DNA of 64,000 nt, taken from Candidatus Villigracilis vicinus (GTDB taxonomy: Bacteria > Chloroflexota > Anaerolineae > Anaerolineales > Villigracilaceae). A model generated the notes under the pieces. The model had not been told where the DNA came from. It did no database searches and saw nothing but the letters and a program-made list of their open reading frames with translations. Each line of letters begins with the position of its first letter. The stretch's first letter is position 1. Made by a program: the position numbers and the translations under genes. Below are positions 24,900 to 33,229 of the stretch, in pieces. The stretch lies in NCBI GenBank assembly GCA_016721315.1, contig JADKIL010000013.1, positions 62,001 to 126,000 on the forward strand, in the 5' to 3' direction.

Positions 24900-26576
24900 A
24901 TGAGTTCCGAAGAAACAACCAAGCCCACTGATTTTATCCGCGAAGCTGTTGCAGAAGACCTGAAGAACGGACGCTTCAAAAGCATCCGGACGCGCCTGCC
25001 TCCAGAACCAAATGGGTATCTTCACATTGGGCACGTCAAGGCGTTCATGATCGATTATCTCATTGCCAAAGAAAATGGCGGTGAGTTGGTTTTGCGTTTT
25101 GATGATACCAACCCTGCCAAGGAAGAGACTGAATTTGTGCAAGCCATTGAAGAGGATGCACGCTGGCTTGGCATTGAATGGGTAAAGGTAACGTACGCCT
25201 CTGATTATTTCGGTCTGTTATACGACTGGGCGGTGCAGTTGGTCAAAAAAGGTCTGGCGTATGTGGATGACCAGACTCCCGAAGAAGTAAGCGCCAACCG
25301 CGGCACATTAACCCAGCCAGGGAAAAATTCACCCTTCCGTGATCGTTCGGTGGAAGAGAATTTGGACCTACTCGAACGCATGAAGAACGGTGAATTTCCG
25401 GAAGGTTCGCGAATTTTACGCGCCAAGATCGACATGGCACATCCGAACATCAATATGCGTGATCCTGCCATGTATCGCATTATCAAAACACCGCCGCACC
25501 ATCGCACCGGGGATGCATGGAAGATCTATCCCATGTACGATTGGTCTCATGGGCAGAACGACTCAATGGAAGGCATTACGCATTCTTTGTGTTCGTTGGA
25601 ATATGAAAATCACCGTCCATTGTATGAATGGTTTCTGGATCAACTTGGCGTGTTCAAGCCGCGCCAGATCGAATTTGCACGCTTGAACATCAATTACACT
25701 GTGATGAGCAAGCGCAAGTTGCGCCGCTTAGTGGAAGAAAACCTGGTGAAGGGCTGGGACGATCCGCGCATGCCGACTCTGCGTGCCATGCGTCGCCGCG
25801 GATATTCCGCCGAGGCAATTCTGGAGTTCATCCGCCGTGTGGGCGTGGCAAAGAATTACAGCGTCAGCGATGTAGCACTGCTCGAAGAATGTGTGCGCGA
25901 CGACCTCAACAAACATTCCCTGCGGCGCATGGCGGTCATCCGTCCACTCAAAGTGATCATCGACAATTATCCTGATGACCTCACTGAAGAGATGAGTGCC
26001 ATAAACAATCCTGAAGATCCCGAAGCAGGCTCGCGCAAAGTTCCATTCTCAAAGGTTTTATATATCGAGCAGGACGACTTCCGCGAGACGCCCCCGCCGA
26101 AATATTACCGTCTCTTCCCCGGCAATGAAGTCCGATTGCGCTATGCATATTTCATCAAATGTACGCATGTGGTCAAGAATGATGCCGGTGAAATTATAGA
26201 GGTCCATGCCACATACGACCCAACCACCCGCGGCGGTGATGCGCAGGATGGACGCAAGGTCAAATCGACGATCCATTGGGTATCTGCGGCGCACGCTCGA
26301 AAAGTGGAAGTGCGTATGTATGACCGTCTGTTCACCAAGGAAGACCCCGAAGAAGGTGATGAAGGCTTCCTTAATTGCATGAACCCGAACTCATTGGATA
26401 TCCTAACGGGGTATGTAGAACCAGCGCTTGCTTCCGCCGAAATCGGTTCGCGCTTTCAGTTCGAGCGTCTCGGCTATTTCTGCGTGGACAAAGAAACCAC
26501 ATCCGAAAAGCCTGTGTTTAATTTGACGGTCAACTTAAAAGATACCTGGTCGAAGGTTGAAAAGAAGACAAAGTAA
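24900..26576 (+). CDS. glnS: Glutaminyl-tRNA synthetase
   Basis: This 558-residue class I synthetase charges tRNA-Gln directly with glutamine. The HIGH motif is in PNGYLHIGHVKA, the KMSKS loop reads VMSKRKLRRLV, and the GlnRS-specific region DDTNPAKEETEFV follows the first. The C-terminal beta-barrel anticodon-binding domain (from about 340) distinguishes it from GltX. A start at 24900 fits the family better than one at 24858. Its presence with a tRNA-Gln gene means this organism need not rely on the GatCAB transamidation route for Gln. Confidence 0.95.
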   Translation: MSSEETTKPTDFIREAVAEDLKNGRFKSIRTRLPPEPNGYLHIGHVKAFMIDYLIAKENGGELVLRFDDTNPAKEETEFVQAIEEDARWLGIEWVKVTYASDYFGLLYDWAVQLVKKGLAYVDDQTPEEVSANRGTLTQPGKNSPFRDRSVEENLDLLERMKNGEFPEGSRILRAKIDMAHPNINMRDPAMYRIIKTPPHHRTGDAWKIYPMYDWSHGQNDSMEGITHSLCSLEYENHRPLYEWFLDQLGVFKPRQIEFARLNINYTVMSKRKLRRLVEENLVKGWDDPRMPTLRAMRRRGYSAEAILEFIRRVGVAKNYSVSDVALLEECVRDDLNKHSLRRMAVIRPLKVIIDNYPDDLTEEMSAINNPEDPEAGSRKVPFSKVLYIEQDDFRETPPPKYYRLFPGNEVRLRYAYFIKCTHVVKNDAGEIIEVHATYDPTTRGGDAQDGRKVKSTIHWVSAAHARKVEVRMYDRLFTKEDPEEGDEGFLNCMNPNSLDILTGYVEPALASAEIGSRFQFERLGYFCVDKETTSEKPVFNLTVNLKDTWSKVEKKTK

Positions 26577-26599
26577 TTGTGTAGGCTTTGGAGAAAATA

Positions 26600-27097
26600 A
26601 TGAGATTAATTTTCAGTCGCAATATTGCGCTTGCAGCTTTGGTTTTGATCTTGCTTACAGCCTGTGCACCGCAAGCCGCCACCCCAACCGTTGATATTGT
26701 AGGCACGACCGCCGCACAATTGGCAGTCGTTATGTTGACCCAAACCGCTGGCGCTGTTACCGCTACCCCCATTCCGCCTACAGAAACACCCACCCCTGCG
26801 TTCACAGATACGCCTTCTGGACCACCCACCGACAGACCACAGGCAAAGCCAGCAGCATTGATCGCCCAAACTGGCTGCTGGACAGGTCCAGGGGATACTT
26901 ATACATTGATCAGCAATATTGAACTTAATGCACGAGGGCGAAAGAATGTGATCATCCTCGGAATGGGAACCGAACCAGGCTGGGTCGTGATCCGAAACCC
27001 TTACTTCAATAATCCCTGCTGGGTCAGAATTGAAAATATGGATATTGACCCCAATATGGATATGAGTCAATTCCCGCCCATGACCCCCGGTCCGTAA
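26600..27097 (+). CDS. Lipoprotein with SH3b-like domain
   Basis: The 165-residue protein has a lipoprotein signal (LLTAC), a Thr/Pro-rich linker (about 55-85) and a small C-terminal domain starting GCWTGPGDTYTLI. The domain resembles bacterial SH3-like modules with two cysteines that could pair. The function is probably surface binding; no ligand is evident. The start at 26600 is chosen because GGAGAAAATA precedes it; an in-frame ATG at 26588 lacks that. The gene starts 23 nt after glnS. Confidence 0.75.
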   Translation: MRLIFSRNIALAALVLILLTACAPQAATPTVDIVGTTAAQLAVVMLTQTAGAVTATPIPPTETPTPAFTDTPSGPPTDRPQAKPAALIAQTGCWTGPGDTYTLISNIELNARGRKNVIILGMGTEPGWVVIRNPYFNNPCWVRIENMDIDPNMDMSQFPPMTPGP

Positions 27098-27107
27098 AAG
27101 TCATCGG

Positions 27108-27116
27108 TGCTATAAT
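27108..27116 (+). promoter_or_regulatory. Extended -10 promoter of small ORF
   Basis: TGCTATAAT is an exact extended -10 element, 23 nt before the start of the 71-residue ORF. No clear -35 box is needed with this element. Confidence 0.55.
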
Positions 27117-27139
27117 AAAAGTAAATAAAGGAGTGACCC

Positions 27140-27355
27140 ATGAACACCGAAAAACGCAAATCCATGAAAGACAAACTTCCGCCCGAGGCGTTGGAACACA
27201 TGAAAGCTGCCCGTGCTGAGATGCGCAAAAGCATGGAGACCATCCTCCCGCCCGGCTTTTTAGAACACCGCCGCGCTGCCCGCAAAGAAGCGCTTCTCGC
27301 CTTCCGCAGCTTGATCGATGCAGCCATCAAAAAGACAGAAGAAAAATCCTCATAA
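27140..27355 (+). CDS. Small charged helical protein, unknown function
   Basis: The 71-residue protein is rich in Lys, Arg, Glu and Ala and is probably all-helical. It has two related segments (KLPPEALEHMKAARAEMRKSM and ILPPGFLEHRRAARKEALLA), an internal duplication of an LPP-x-(A/F)LEH-x-(K/R)AAR unit. AAGGAG lies before the ATG, an extended -10 promoter lies upstream and a terminator follows, so it is a self-contained transcription unit. The function is unknown; a helical DNA- or protein-binding role is possible. Confidence 0.75.
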   Translation: MNTEKRKSMKDKLPPEALEHMKAARAEMRKSMETILPPGFLEHRRAARKEALLAFRSLIDAAIKKTEEKSS

Positions 27356-27359
27356 AGCA

Positions 27360-27391
27360 AAACTCCCAGCCAAATGGCTGGGAGTTTTTTT
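27360..27391 (+). terminator. Intrinsic terminator
   Basis: AAACTCCCAGCCA (27360-27372) pairs with TGGCTGGGAGTTT (27375-27387), followed by TTTTC. It ends the small ORF unit; the A residues on the left also suit the convergent UbiB-like gene. Confidence 0.92.
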
Positions 27392-29080
27392 CTACTGAAA
27401 TGGACGTCTGCCGCGCACAAGAAAGGCGGTATAGAAAAGCACCAAGCCTGCCCCACCAAAAAGACCTTGCCCAAGTAAAGTGTGGCTATCGTACAGGATC
27501 GCACCTGCGATCAACAGACCTAAAAACACAATTCCACTCGTCAGACGATTGACCGAACGTTCCAAATAGCTGATCTGCAAATTGACCAGCGGGGCTTCCA
27601 CATTCAACTGTCCGCGTTCGATGCGCCCAAGCACACGCTCTGCCCTGCCGGGGATGGCGATCAGGGTCTTGAGCAGTTCGCCTGCTTCGTTCAAAAACGT
27701 ATCGAAAACCGAGCCACCTTCGCCTTCGGTAAGTTTCTTAGCATAGGGTGCAAGTTGCAGCCACAAATTGAAATCAGCGTTCAAGCCGGTACACATGCCG
27801 GACAATATTCCGATGGTACGCCCCAGGAGCAAAAGGTTTTCAGGAATCTGAAATGGCATCGAGGTCATCAACTCGCGGAATTGCAAGCCGAACTTCATCA
27901 TGTCACTGTGTTGAATGCTGCGCAGCTCGTTCATGCTCTTGCCCCAAAAGCGGTCAAAGACTTGGGCACTGGCTTCTTCCAACAATTTGATATTTGCACT
28001 CGGCAACAAAACACCCAGAGTTTGATACGCCCTGATCAATCTTGTCGCATCTTGCAGCCCTACCGCAATGACCACCTCGCGCAAACCTTCTACCAGTTTG
28101 TCGGGCATGCGTCCAACCATACCAAAGTCGATAAACGTCAGGCGAAATTTGGTAAAGCCATCCTCGTCTTTTTCACTCAATGGCAGTACGAACAAATTGC
28201 CGGGATGAGGGTCGGCATGGAAAAACCCATCTTCGAAGATTTGCTTTAAGTAGGTTGCCAATAAACGATCTGCCACCGCGGCGCGACTGATCCCAGCGGC
28301 TGTGATGGCATCGTAATCTGTGATCTTGATTGCAGTGACATCTTCCAAAGTCAGCGTGCGACGCGTGGACCGATTCCATACTACGCGTGGAACATGAACG
28401 CCTCCATCGTCTTTGAAGTTGGTCGCAAACGTCTCGGCGTTTTTCCCCTCTGACAAATAGTCCAGTTCCGCGTTCAGGACGGCGGCGAATTCCTCCACAA
28501 TAGCAGGGACATCCGCCCGGTCGCTGACAGGTTTATAGCGCTTGAGCCAGCCACCCACTACCCGTATTGCGGACATGTCCACTTCTACTATCTGTTCGAT
28601 GTTCGGGCGCAGGATTTTTACGACGACGTTTTCAAATCCCATCGCTTCGGCTTCGTTAGGAAGAAGCTTCGCGCGGTGGACTTGCCCCAATGAGGCGGCG
28701 GCGACGGGTTCTTTCTCAAAGGTAAGAAAAACTTTTTCGATGGCAGAACCAAGCTCGAGTTCGGTTTGGAGGCGAATGGGTTCGTAGTCCACGGGCGGAA
28801 CTTCATCCTGCAATCCAGAAAGTTCATCCGTGATCTCCGGCGGCAACACATCCAAACGCGCCGAAAGGAACTGCCCCACTTTGATCATCACACCGCCAAG
28901 ACGAATCGCCAACGCACGAAACCGAATGGCGATATTTTGAAGCCGCCGCGGACGAGTATTTTTCACCCAAGCGCCCAGCCCAATGCGCCGCAGAAAAATA
29001 TCCCAAAAGATGATGCTCGCCGTAACGCGGGCAAAGAACAGAACGATGCGCCAATAACGCATCCGTAAAATGGTTTTCAT
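27392..29080 (-). CDS. ABC1/AarF/UbiB-family atypical kinase
   Basis: The 562-residue protein has the UbiB family hallmarks. KxGQ appears as GVMIKVGQFLSAR in the N-terminal extension, the Ala-rich loop AAASLGQVHRAKL replaces the glycine-rich loop, and catalytic segments FHADPHPGNLF and FIDFGMVGRM follow. Two C-terminal transmembrane helices are present (about 510-555). Members support ubiquinone or other isoprenoid lipid metabolism, probably as ATPases extracting lipids from membranes. The exact lipid here is unknown. GGAGGCTTC precedes the ATG. Confidence 0.92.
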   Translation of the reverse strand: MKTILRMRYWRIVLFFARVTASIIFWDIFLRRIGLGAWVKNTRPRRLQNIAIRFRALAIRLGGVMIKVGQFLSARLDVLPPEITDELSGLQDEVPPVDYEPIRLQTELELGSAIEKVFLTFEKEPVAAASLGQVHRAKLLPNEAEAMGFENVVVKILRPNIEQIVEVDMSAIRVVGGWLKRYKPVSDRADVPAIVEEFAAVLNAELDYLSEGKNAETFATNFKDDGGVHVPRVVWNRSTRRTLTLEDVTAIKITDYDAITAAGISRAAVADRLLATYLKQIFEDGFFHADPHPGNLFVLPLSEKDEDGFTKFRLTFIDFGMVGRMPDKLVEGLREVVIAVGLQDATRLIRAYQTLGVLLPSANIKLLEEASAQVFDRFWGKSMNELRSIQHSDMMKFGLQFRELMTSMPFQIPENLLLLGRTIGILSGMCTGLNADFNLWLQLAPYAKKLTEGEGGSVFDTFLNEAGELLKTLIAIPGRAERVLGRIERGQLNVEAPLVNLQISYLERSVNRLTSGIVFLGLLIAGAILYDSHTLLGQGLFGGAGLVLFYTAFLVRGRRPFQ

Positions 29081-29150
29081 GAAGCCTCCATGCGAGGTAA
29101 TTGTAGCCCGATTATTGAGTTTGTCAGGATGACGAAAATCTTGAATCGCC

Positions 29151-29180
29151 TTGACAACTCATCCCACTCTCATGTAAACT
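29151..29180 (+). promoter_or_regulatory. Promoter of the attenuator leader
   Basis: TTGACA (29151-29156) is a consensus -35 box. An 18-nt spacer leads to TAAACT (29175-29180), preceded by TG. Transcription would start near 29187, about 17 nt before the leader ribosome binding site. Confidence 0.75.
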
Positions 29181-29203
29181 GACAGCGTAATTAAATTTCA
29201 AAG

Positions 29204-29353
29204 AAAGGAGCGCACTTCAAATGCTATTACATCTTCTGCGTAGGAAAGCCAGCCGAATAACAACTTACCCCGAAGTGCGCCTATTGACCGTTTAACTACG
29301 GCTCAATTCCCTGTGTCTTTACAAACACGGCGCACCCGCGCCGTGTTTTTTTA
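29204..29353 (+). promoter_or_regulatory. Leader-peptide transcription attenuator
   Basis: Segment 1, GCGCACTTC (29210-29218), overlaps the end of the leader ribosome binding site and pairs over 9 bp with segment 2, GAAGTGCGC (29272-29280). Segment 2 can instead pair over 7 bp (GTGCGCC, 29275-29281) with segment 3, GGCGCAC (29329-29335). Segment 3 is the 5' arm of the 11-bp terminator AAACACGGCGC/GCGCCGTGTTT (29323-29348), which is followed by TTATTTTT. A ribosome held at the leader start would mask segment 1, free segment 2 and so disrupt the terminator. The mechanism is inferred from pairing. Confidence 0.72.
29221..29295 (+). CDS. 24-residue leader peptide of the ABC exporter operon
   Basis: ATG at 29221, with AAAGGAG ending 10 nt upstream, opens a 24-codon ORF ending at TAA 29293-29295. 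It starts MLLHLLRRKASR; the RRK-x-x-R run is the kind of basic motif at which some drugs stall ribosomes, but which inducer acts here is unknown. Its last third overlaps attenuator segment 2, so translation through the ORF affects folding. It is too short for domain recognition. Confidence 0.7.
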   Translation: MLLHLLRRKASRITTYPEVRLLTV

Positions 29354-29403
29354 TTTTTATTCGTGTTTCTTCGTGTCCTTCGTGGACAAAACTGGAACCA
29401 ACC

Positions 29404-31170
29404 ATGAACCTCTCATTCAAATCCTACTGGAACCTGCTCGCTGACCACATCCGCCCTCAACGCGGACGATTCATCCTGCTGGCTGTCTTGTTATTTGGCA
29501 GCATCGGCTTACGCATCCTTGCCCCGCAGATCATGCGCCTCTTTATCGATGACGCGCTGGCAGGCGAAGCTCTCTCCACACTCATGTGGACAGCCGTCGG
29601 GTTTATCGGTATCGCGTTGGTACAGCAGGTTGTCCACATTGGCGTGACCTATCTCGGTGAAAACGTGGCATGGACCGCCACCAACGCCCTGCGCGCTGAG
29701 CTCGCGGAACATGCCCTCAAACTCGGCATGAAGTTCCACAACGACCACACACCCGGCGAGTTGATCGAACGCATCGACGGCGACGTGACCGAGTTGGCAA
29801 CCTTCTTCTCGCAATTTGCGCTCAACCTCATCGCGAACGGACTTCTACTCGTCGGCATCCTCATCACCCTTGCCATTGAAGATTGGCGTGTGGGCTTGGC
29901 ATTCGCGGTCTACTCCGCAATCACCATTGGCGTGCTTGGCAGGCTCAAAGACATTGCTGTGCCACATCAAAAAGCAAGGCGTGAAGCAGAAGGTCAGATG
30001 TACGGCTTTATCGAAGAACAACTGGCAGGCACCGAAGACATCCGCTCGAGCGGCGCAGTCGGATTCTCCATCCGCGAACTCTTCCGCCATCAAGCTGAGA
30101 TCCTCAAGCACAATCGCCGCGCGCACTTCAAACGCTGGATCATCGAAAATGCGATGGGCTTGGCGCTCACTACTGGCACCCTGCTTGCCGTCACAAGCGG
30201 ATATTGGCTCTTCACCGCGGGCATCGTCACCATCGGCACGGTTTATCTCTTTGTCCATTATCTCAATTTGCTTGAAGAACCCTTCTGGGCGATGACACAT
30301 GAGATCGAAAGTTTCCAAACCATCGGCGCCTGTGTCGAACGCCTGACCGAGTTCAAGCAGTTCCAACCTGAAGATAGGAATGAGACCGGCAAAGTGATTG
30401 ACTCGCATCCGCTTGCATTGGAATTCAAGGATGTGACCTTCTCCTATATCACCCCCGATGAAGGGGGCAACGGTGACAACTCGGTCATCAAACGCCTCTC
30501 ACTCGACCTCAAGCCTGCTTCTGTTTTAGGGTTGCTGGGTCGCACCGGAAGCGGAAAGACCACCCTCGGGCGATTGATCTTCAACCTGTATGATGTGAAC
30601 GAAGGCAGTATCAAGGTCAATGGCGAAAATTTGCACAACATCCAACTCGACTCGCTGCGGCAAAACATCGCCATCGTAACTCAGGATGTACAACTCTTCC
30701 GCGCAACCGTCCGCGAGAACCTGACCTTCTTTGACCGTTCGATACCCGATGACAAGATCATCACCACCCTCGAAGACCTCGAACTCGGCGACTGGTTCCG
30801 AACCCTGCCCAACGGTCTGGACACTGAACTGGAAACAGGATCAAGGTCGCTCTCCGCGGGTGAGGCGCAATTACTGGCATTCACGCGAGTCTTTCTGCGA
30901 AATCCCGGTCTGGTCATCCTCGACGAAGCTTCATCCCGCCTTGACCCTGCCACCGAGCAGAAACTCGAACACGCGATAGACAAGCTGCTGAAGGGACGTA
31001 CCGCCATCATCATCGCCCATCGACTCGACACCCTGCACCGCGCTGACGATGTGCTCATCCTCGATAACGGCTCCGTGCTCGAATATGGCGACCGCAAAGA
31101 ACTGGCAGCCAACCCGAACGCAAGGTTTTATCAATTGCTGCAAACGGGCTTGGAAGAAGTATTGGCTTAA
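29404..31170 (+). CDS. ABC exporter half-transporter A (catalytic-Glu subunit)
   Basis: The 588-residue protein has a six-helix exporter membrane domain (about 15-310) and one nucleotide-binding domain (about 340-585). Walker A is GRTGSGKTT (from Gly379). Walker B LVILDEAS keeps the catalytic Glu508. The signature is degenerate, LSAGE (483-487), where LSGGQ is normal. This pairs logically with the next gene, which has LSGGQ but lacks the catalytic Glu, so together they form a heterodimer with one working ATP site, as in BmrCD or TM287/288. The substrate is unknown; multidrug or lipid export is likely. Expression is probably controlled by the upstream attenuator. Confidence 0.93.
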   Translation: MNLSFKSYWNLLADHIRPQRGRFILLAVLLFGSIGLRILAPQIMRLFIDDALAGEALSTLMWTAVGFIGIALVQQVVHIGVTYLGENVAWTATNALRAELAEHALKLGMKFHNDHTPGELIERIDGDVTELATFFSQFALNLIANGLLLVGILITLAIEDWRVGLAFAVYSAITIGVLGRLKDIAVPHQKARREAEGQMYGFIEEQLAGTEDIRSSGAVGFSIRELFRHQAEILKHNRRAHFKRWIIENAMGLALTTGTLLAVTSGYWLFTAGIVTIGTVYLFVHYLNLLEEPFWAMTHEIESFQTIGACVERLTEFKQFQPEDRNETGKVIDSHPLALEFKDVTFSYITPDEGGNGDNSVIKRLSLDLKPASVLGLLGRTGSGKTTLGRLIFNLYDVNEGSIKVNGENLHNIQLDSLRQNIAIVTQDVQLFRATVRENLTFFDRSIPDDKIITTLEDLELGDWFRTLPNGLDTELETGSRSLSAGEAQLLAFTRVFLRNPGLVILDEASSRLDPATEQKLEHAIDKLLKGRTAIIIAHRLDTLHRADDVLILDNGSVLEYGDRKELAANPNARFYQLLQTGLEEVLA

Positions 31171-31177
31171 GAGCATT

Positions 31178-31262
31178 AACCACAAAGGACACGAAGGTCA
31201 CTAAGGAAAACCTTTGTCAAACCTTCCCCTTTGTGTACTTTGTGCCCTTCGTGTTTAAGGAT
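31178..31262. repeat. Palindromic intergenic repeat (CACAAAGGACACGAAGG type)
   Basis: The left arm AACCACAAAGGACACGAAGG (31178-31197) is an imperfect inverted copy of the right arm CCTTTGTGTACTTTGTGCCC plus TTCGTGTTTAAGG (31228-31260). A related single arm lies at 29359-29386 (CTTCGTGTCCTTCGTGG). Similar sequences occur dispersed in many bacterial genomes (from memory). The element fills the gap between the two ABC genes. Confidence 0.7.
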
Positions 31263-31270
31263 TTTTGACT

Positions 31271-33078
31271 ATGACCGAAACCACCCTCACCTCAAACGAC
31301 CTCAACATCCCCGCCCTGCCCGCGTGGAAAGTTGTGTTGGAACTCATCCGCTTTCGCACCTGGCTTTGGATCGTTGACTTTTTCAGCGTCGGGCTCATTC
31401 GCTTTTGTTGGCAAGTCGCACCTGCCCTCATCATCAAAGCCTTCTTTGACTATCTAACAGGCGCCGCACCATTGACCTTTGGCATCTGGGCTGTGGTCGC
31501 TTTCCTCGCCGCCACCTGGCTCGGACGCATACTCGCAAGTTATGGCTTCTATTATGCCGATGTGCCTATCTTTGCAGACATGGGCACGTTGCTGCGCAAG
31601 AACCTGCTCACATATATCCTGAAACGCCCCGGCGCATCACAACTCCCTGACTCCGCAGGGGAAGCCATCAGCCGTTTCAAAATGACGTGCAGGAACTTCC
31701 GCTCTTCGTCATTCTCGTCAACGATGTGATGGTCGGCATTGCCATCATCTTCTACTCGATTTACCTGATGGCTCAGATCAGTCCGTCTGTGACGATCATG
31801 GCACTCATTCCATTGGTCATCGTCGGCATCGTTGCTAACATCGCCACCAAGCGCATTGAACATTATCGCAATGCATCGCGTCAATCCGCTGGCAAAGTGA
31901 CGGGTTTCATCGGCGAATTCTTCGGCGCCGTGCAAGCCGTAAAAATTGCCACCGCCGAGAAGAACATCATCAGTCACTTTCACAAGATCAACGAAGAACG
32001 CCGCAAGCTAACTGTGCGTGACAAGTTGTTCGATGAAGTCCTTCGCTCGCTTTATCGCAATACATCCACGCTCAGCACGGGCGTGATCCTGGTGCTGGTT
32101 GCTCAATCCATGCGCACAGGCAATTTCACCCTCGGTGATTTCTCGCTCTTCGTTTATCTCCTGCAAAGCATGGGCGACCTCACCACACTCGGCGGCGAAC
32201 TCTGGGCGCGTTACAAACAAATGGATGTCTCTGTCAAACGCATGTATCACCTGATGGAGAATGCGCCACTGGATGCGCTTGTCGAACATTCTAAAATTGA
32301 TTTGGATCACGAACTGCCTGAAGTGACCTACGCGACGAAAACCGCCTCAGACCGACTGAGCGAACTGGTCGCTGACCATCTGACCTTTCACTACCCGAAT
32401 TCGGTCAACGGCATCGAAGACATTTCGCTCAAGGTCAAACGCGGCTCGCTGACAGTCATCACCGGTCGCATTGGTTCTGGCAAAACAACATTACTGCGTA
32501 CATTGCTGGGGCTGCTCCCCGCCGACTCTGGCGAAATCCGCTGGAATGAGCAAGTCGTCACGGACGCTGGCAACTTTTTCGTGCCGCCGCGCTGTGCATA
32601 CACCGCGCAAGTTCCACGCTTGTTCAGCAACTCCCTGCGAAATAATATTTTGCTCGGCATGAACAAAAGCGATGACGAGATCTACAAAGCGACCAAACTC
32701 GCCGTCATGGACAGAGACTTGGAAATTCTCGACGATGACCTCGAAACGATGGTTGGCTCACGCGGAGTCAAACTCTCTGGCGGACAAGCCCAGCGCACCG
32801 CCGCCGCCCGCATGTTCATCCGCGAACCAGAACTGGTCGTCTTCGATGACCTCTCCAGCGCGCTGGACGTGGAAACCGAAAAGCAACTTTGGGAGCGCAT
32901 CTTTGAATCAGGCAACGAACTCACCTGCCTCGTCGTCTCCCATCGCCGTCCGCTTTTGAGGCGCGCTGACCATATCATCGTCCTTAAAGACGGCAAAGTT
33001 GAATCCGAAGGCACGCTCGATGAACTCCTCGAAAAGAGTCAGGAAATGCGTGAGCTTTGGAAATTGGAAGAAAGTTAA
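31271..33078 (+). CDS. ABC exporter half-transporter B (degenerate Walker B), frameshifted
   Basis: Two overlapping frames (31271-31729 and 31687-33078) make one exporter of about 600 residues. The first ends in nonsense after GEAISRF; the second resumes with QNDVQELPLFVILVNDV, which continues the same membrane helix. One missing base at about 31677-31682 (TTTCAAAATG) explains the break; error and true mutation cannot be separated. The NBD has Walker A GRIGSGKTT, an intact LSGGQ signature (32773-32787) and Walker B VVFDD, with Asp (32848-32850) instead of the catalytic Glu. It is the partner of half-transporter A. The ATG at 31271 follows AAGGA. Confidence 0.85.
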
Positions 33079-33079
33079 T

Positions 33080-33206
33080 CCGTCATTGCGAGCCACGCTC
33101 TTGCTCTTAGTGGCGAAGCAATCCCATGAAATAATTATAAGATTGCTTCGGGCGGACGAACATCGCCCTCGCACGCGTGCCTGCGCACGGTACAGGCAAT
33201 GACGAA
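33080..33206. repeat. Nested palindromic repeat (CGTCATTGCGAG...GCAATGACG)
   Basis: Outer arms CGTCATTGC (33081-33089) and GCAATGACG (33196-33204) enclose inner arms GCGAAGCAATC (33113-33123) and GATTGCTTCG (33141-33150). The pattern is that of a widely dispersed palindromic repeat with no coding capacity. It lies between the ABC exporter and the NTF2-like gene. Confidence 0.75.
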
Positions 33207-33229
33207 GTGAAAACAAAAGGAAAACCATC

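Larger units (their letters stand above)
29081..29403 (+). promoter_or_regulatory. 323-nt leader region of the ABC exporter genes: promoter, leader ORF, attenuator, repeat arm
   Basis: The stretch holds a strong promoter (29151-29180), a 24-codon leader ORF (29221-29295), alternative hairpins ending in an intrinsic terminator (29323-29353), and one arm of a palindromic repeat (about 29359-29386). The first 70 bases, next to the divergent UbiB-like gene, show nothing clear. Confidence 0.75.

Noticed and set aside
29081..29403. Simple rho-independent terminator of an upstream gene
   Set aside because: The upstream gene is divergent; a consensus promoter and leader ORF precede the hairpin, so it terminates its own leader RNA.
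33080..33206. CRISPR array
   Set aside because: The repeats are inverted and nested, with no regular direct repeats and spacers.
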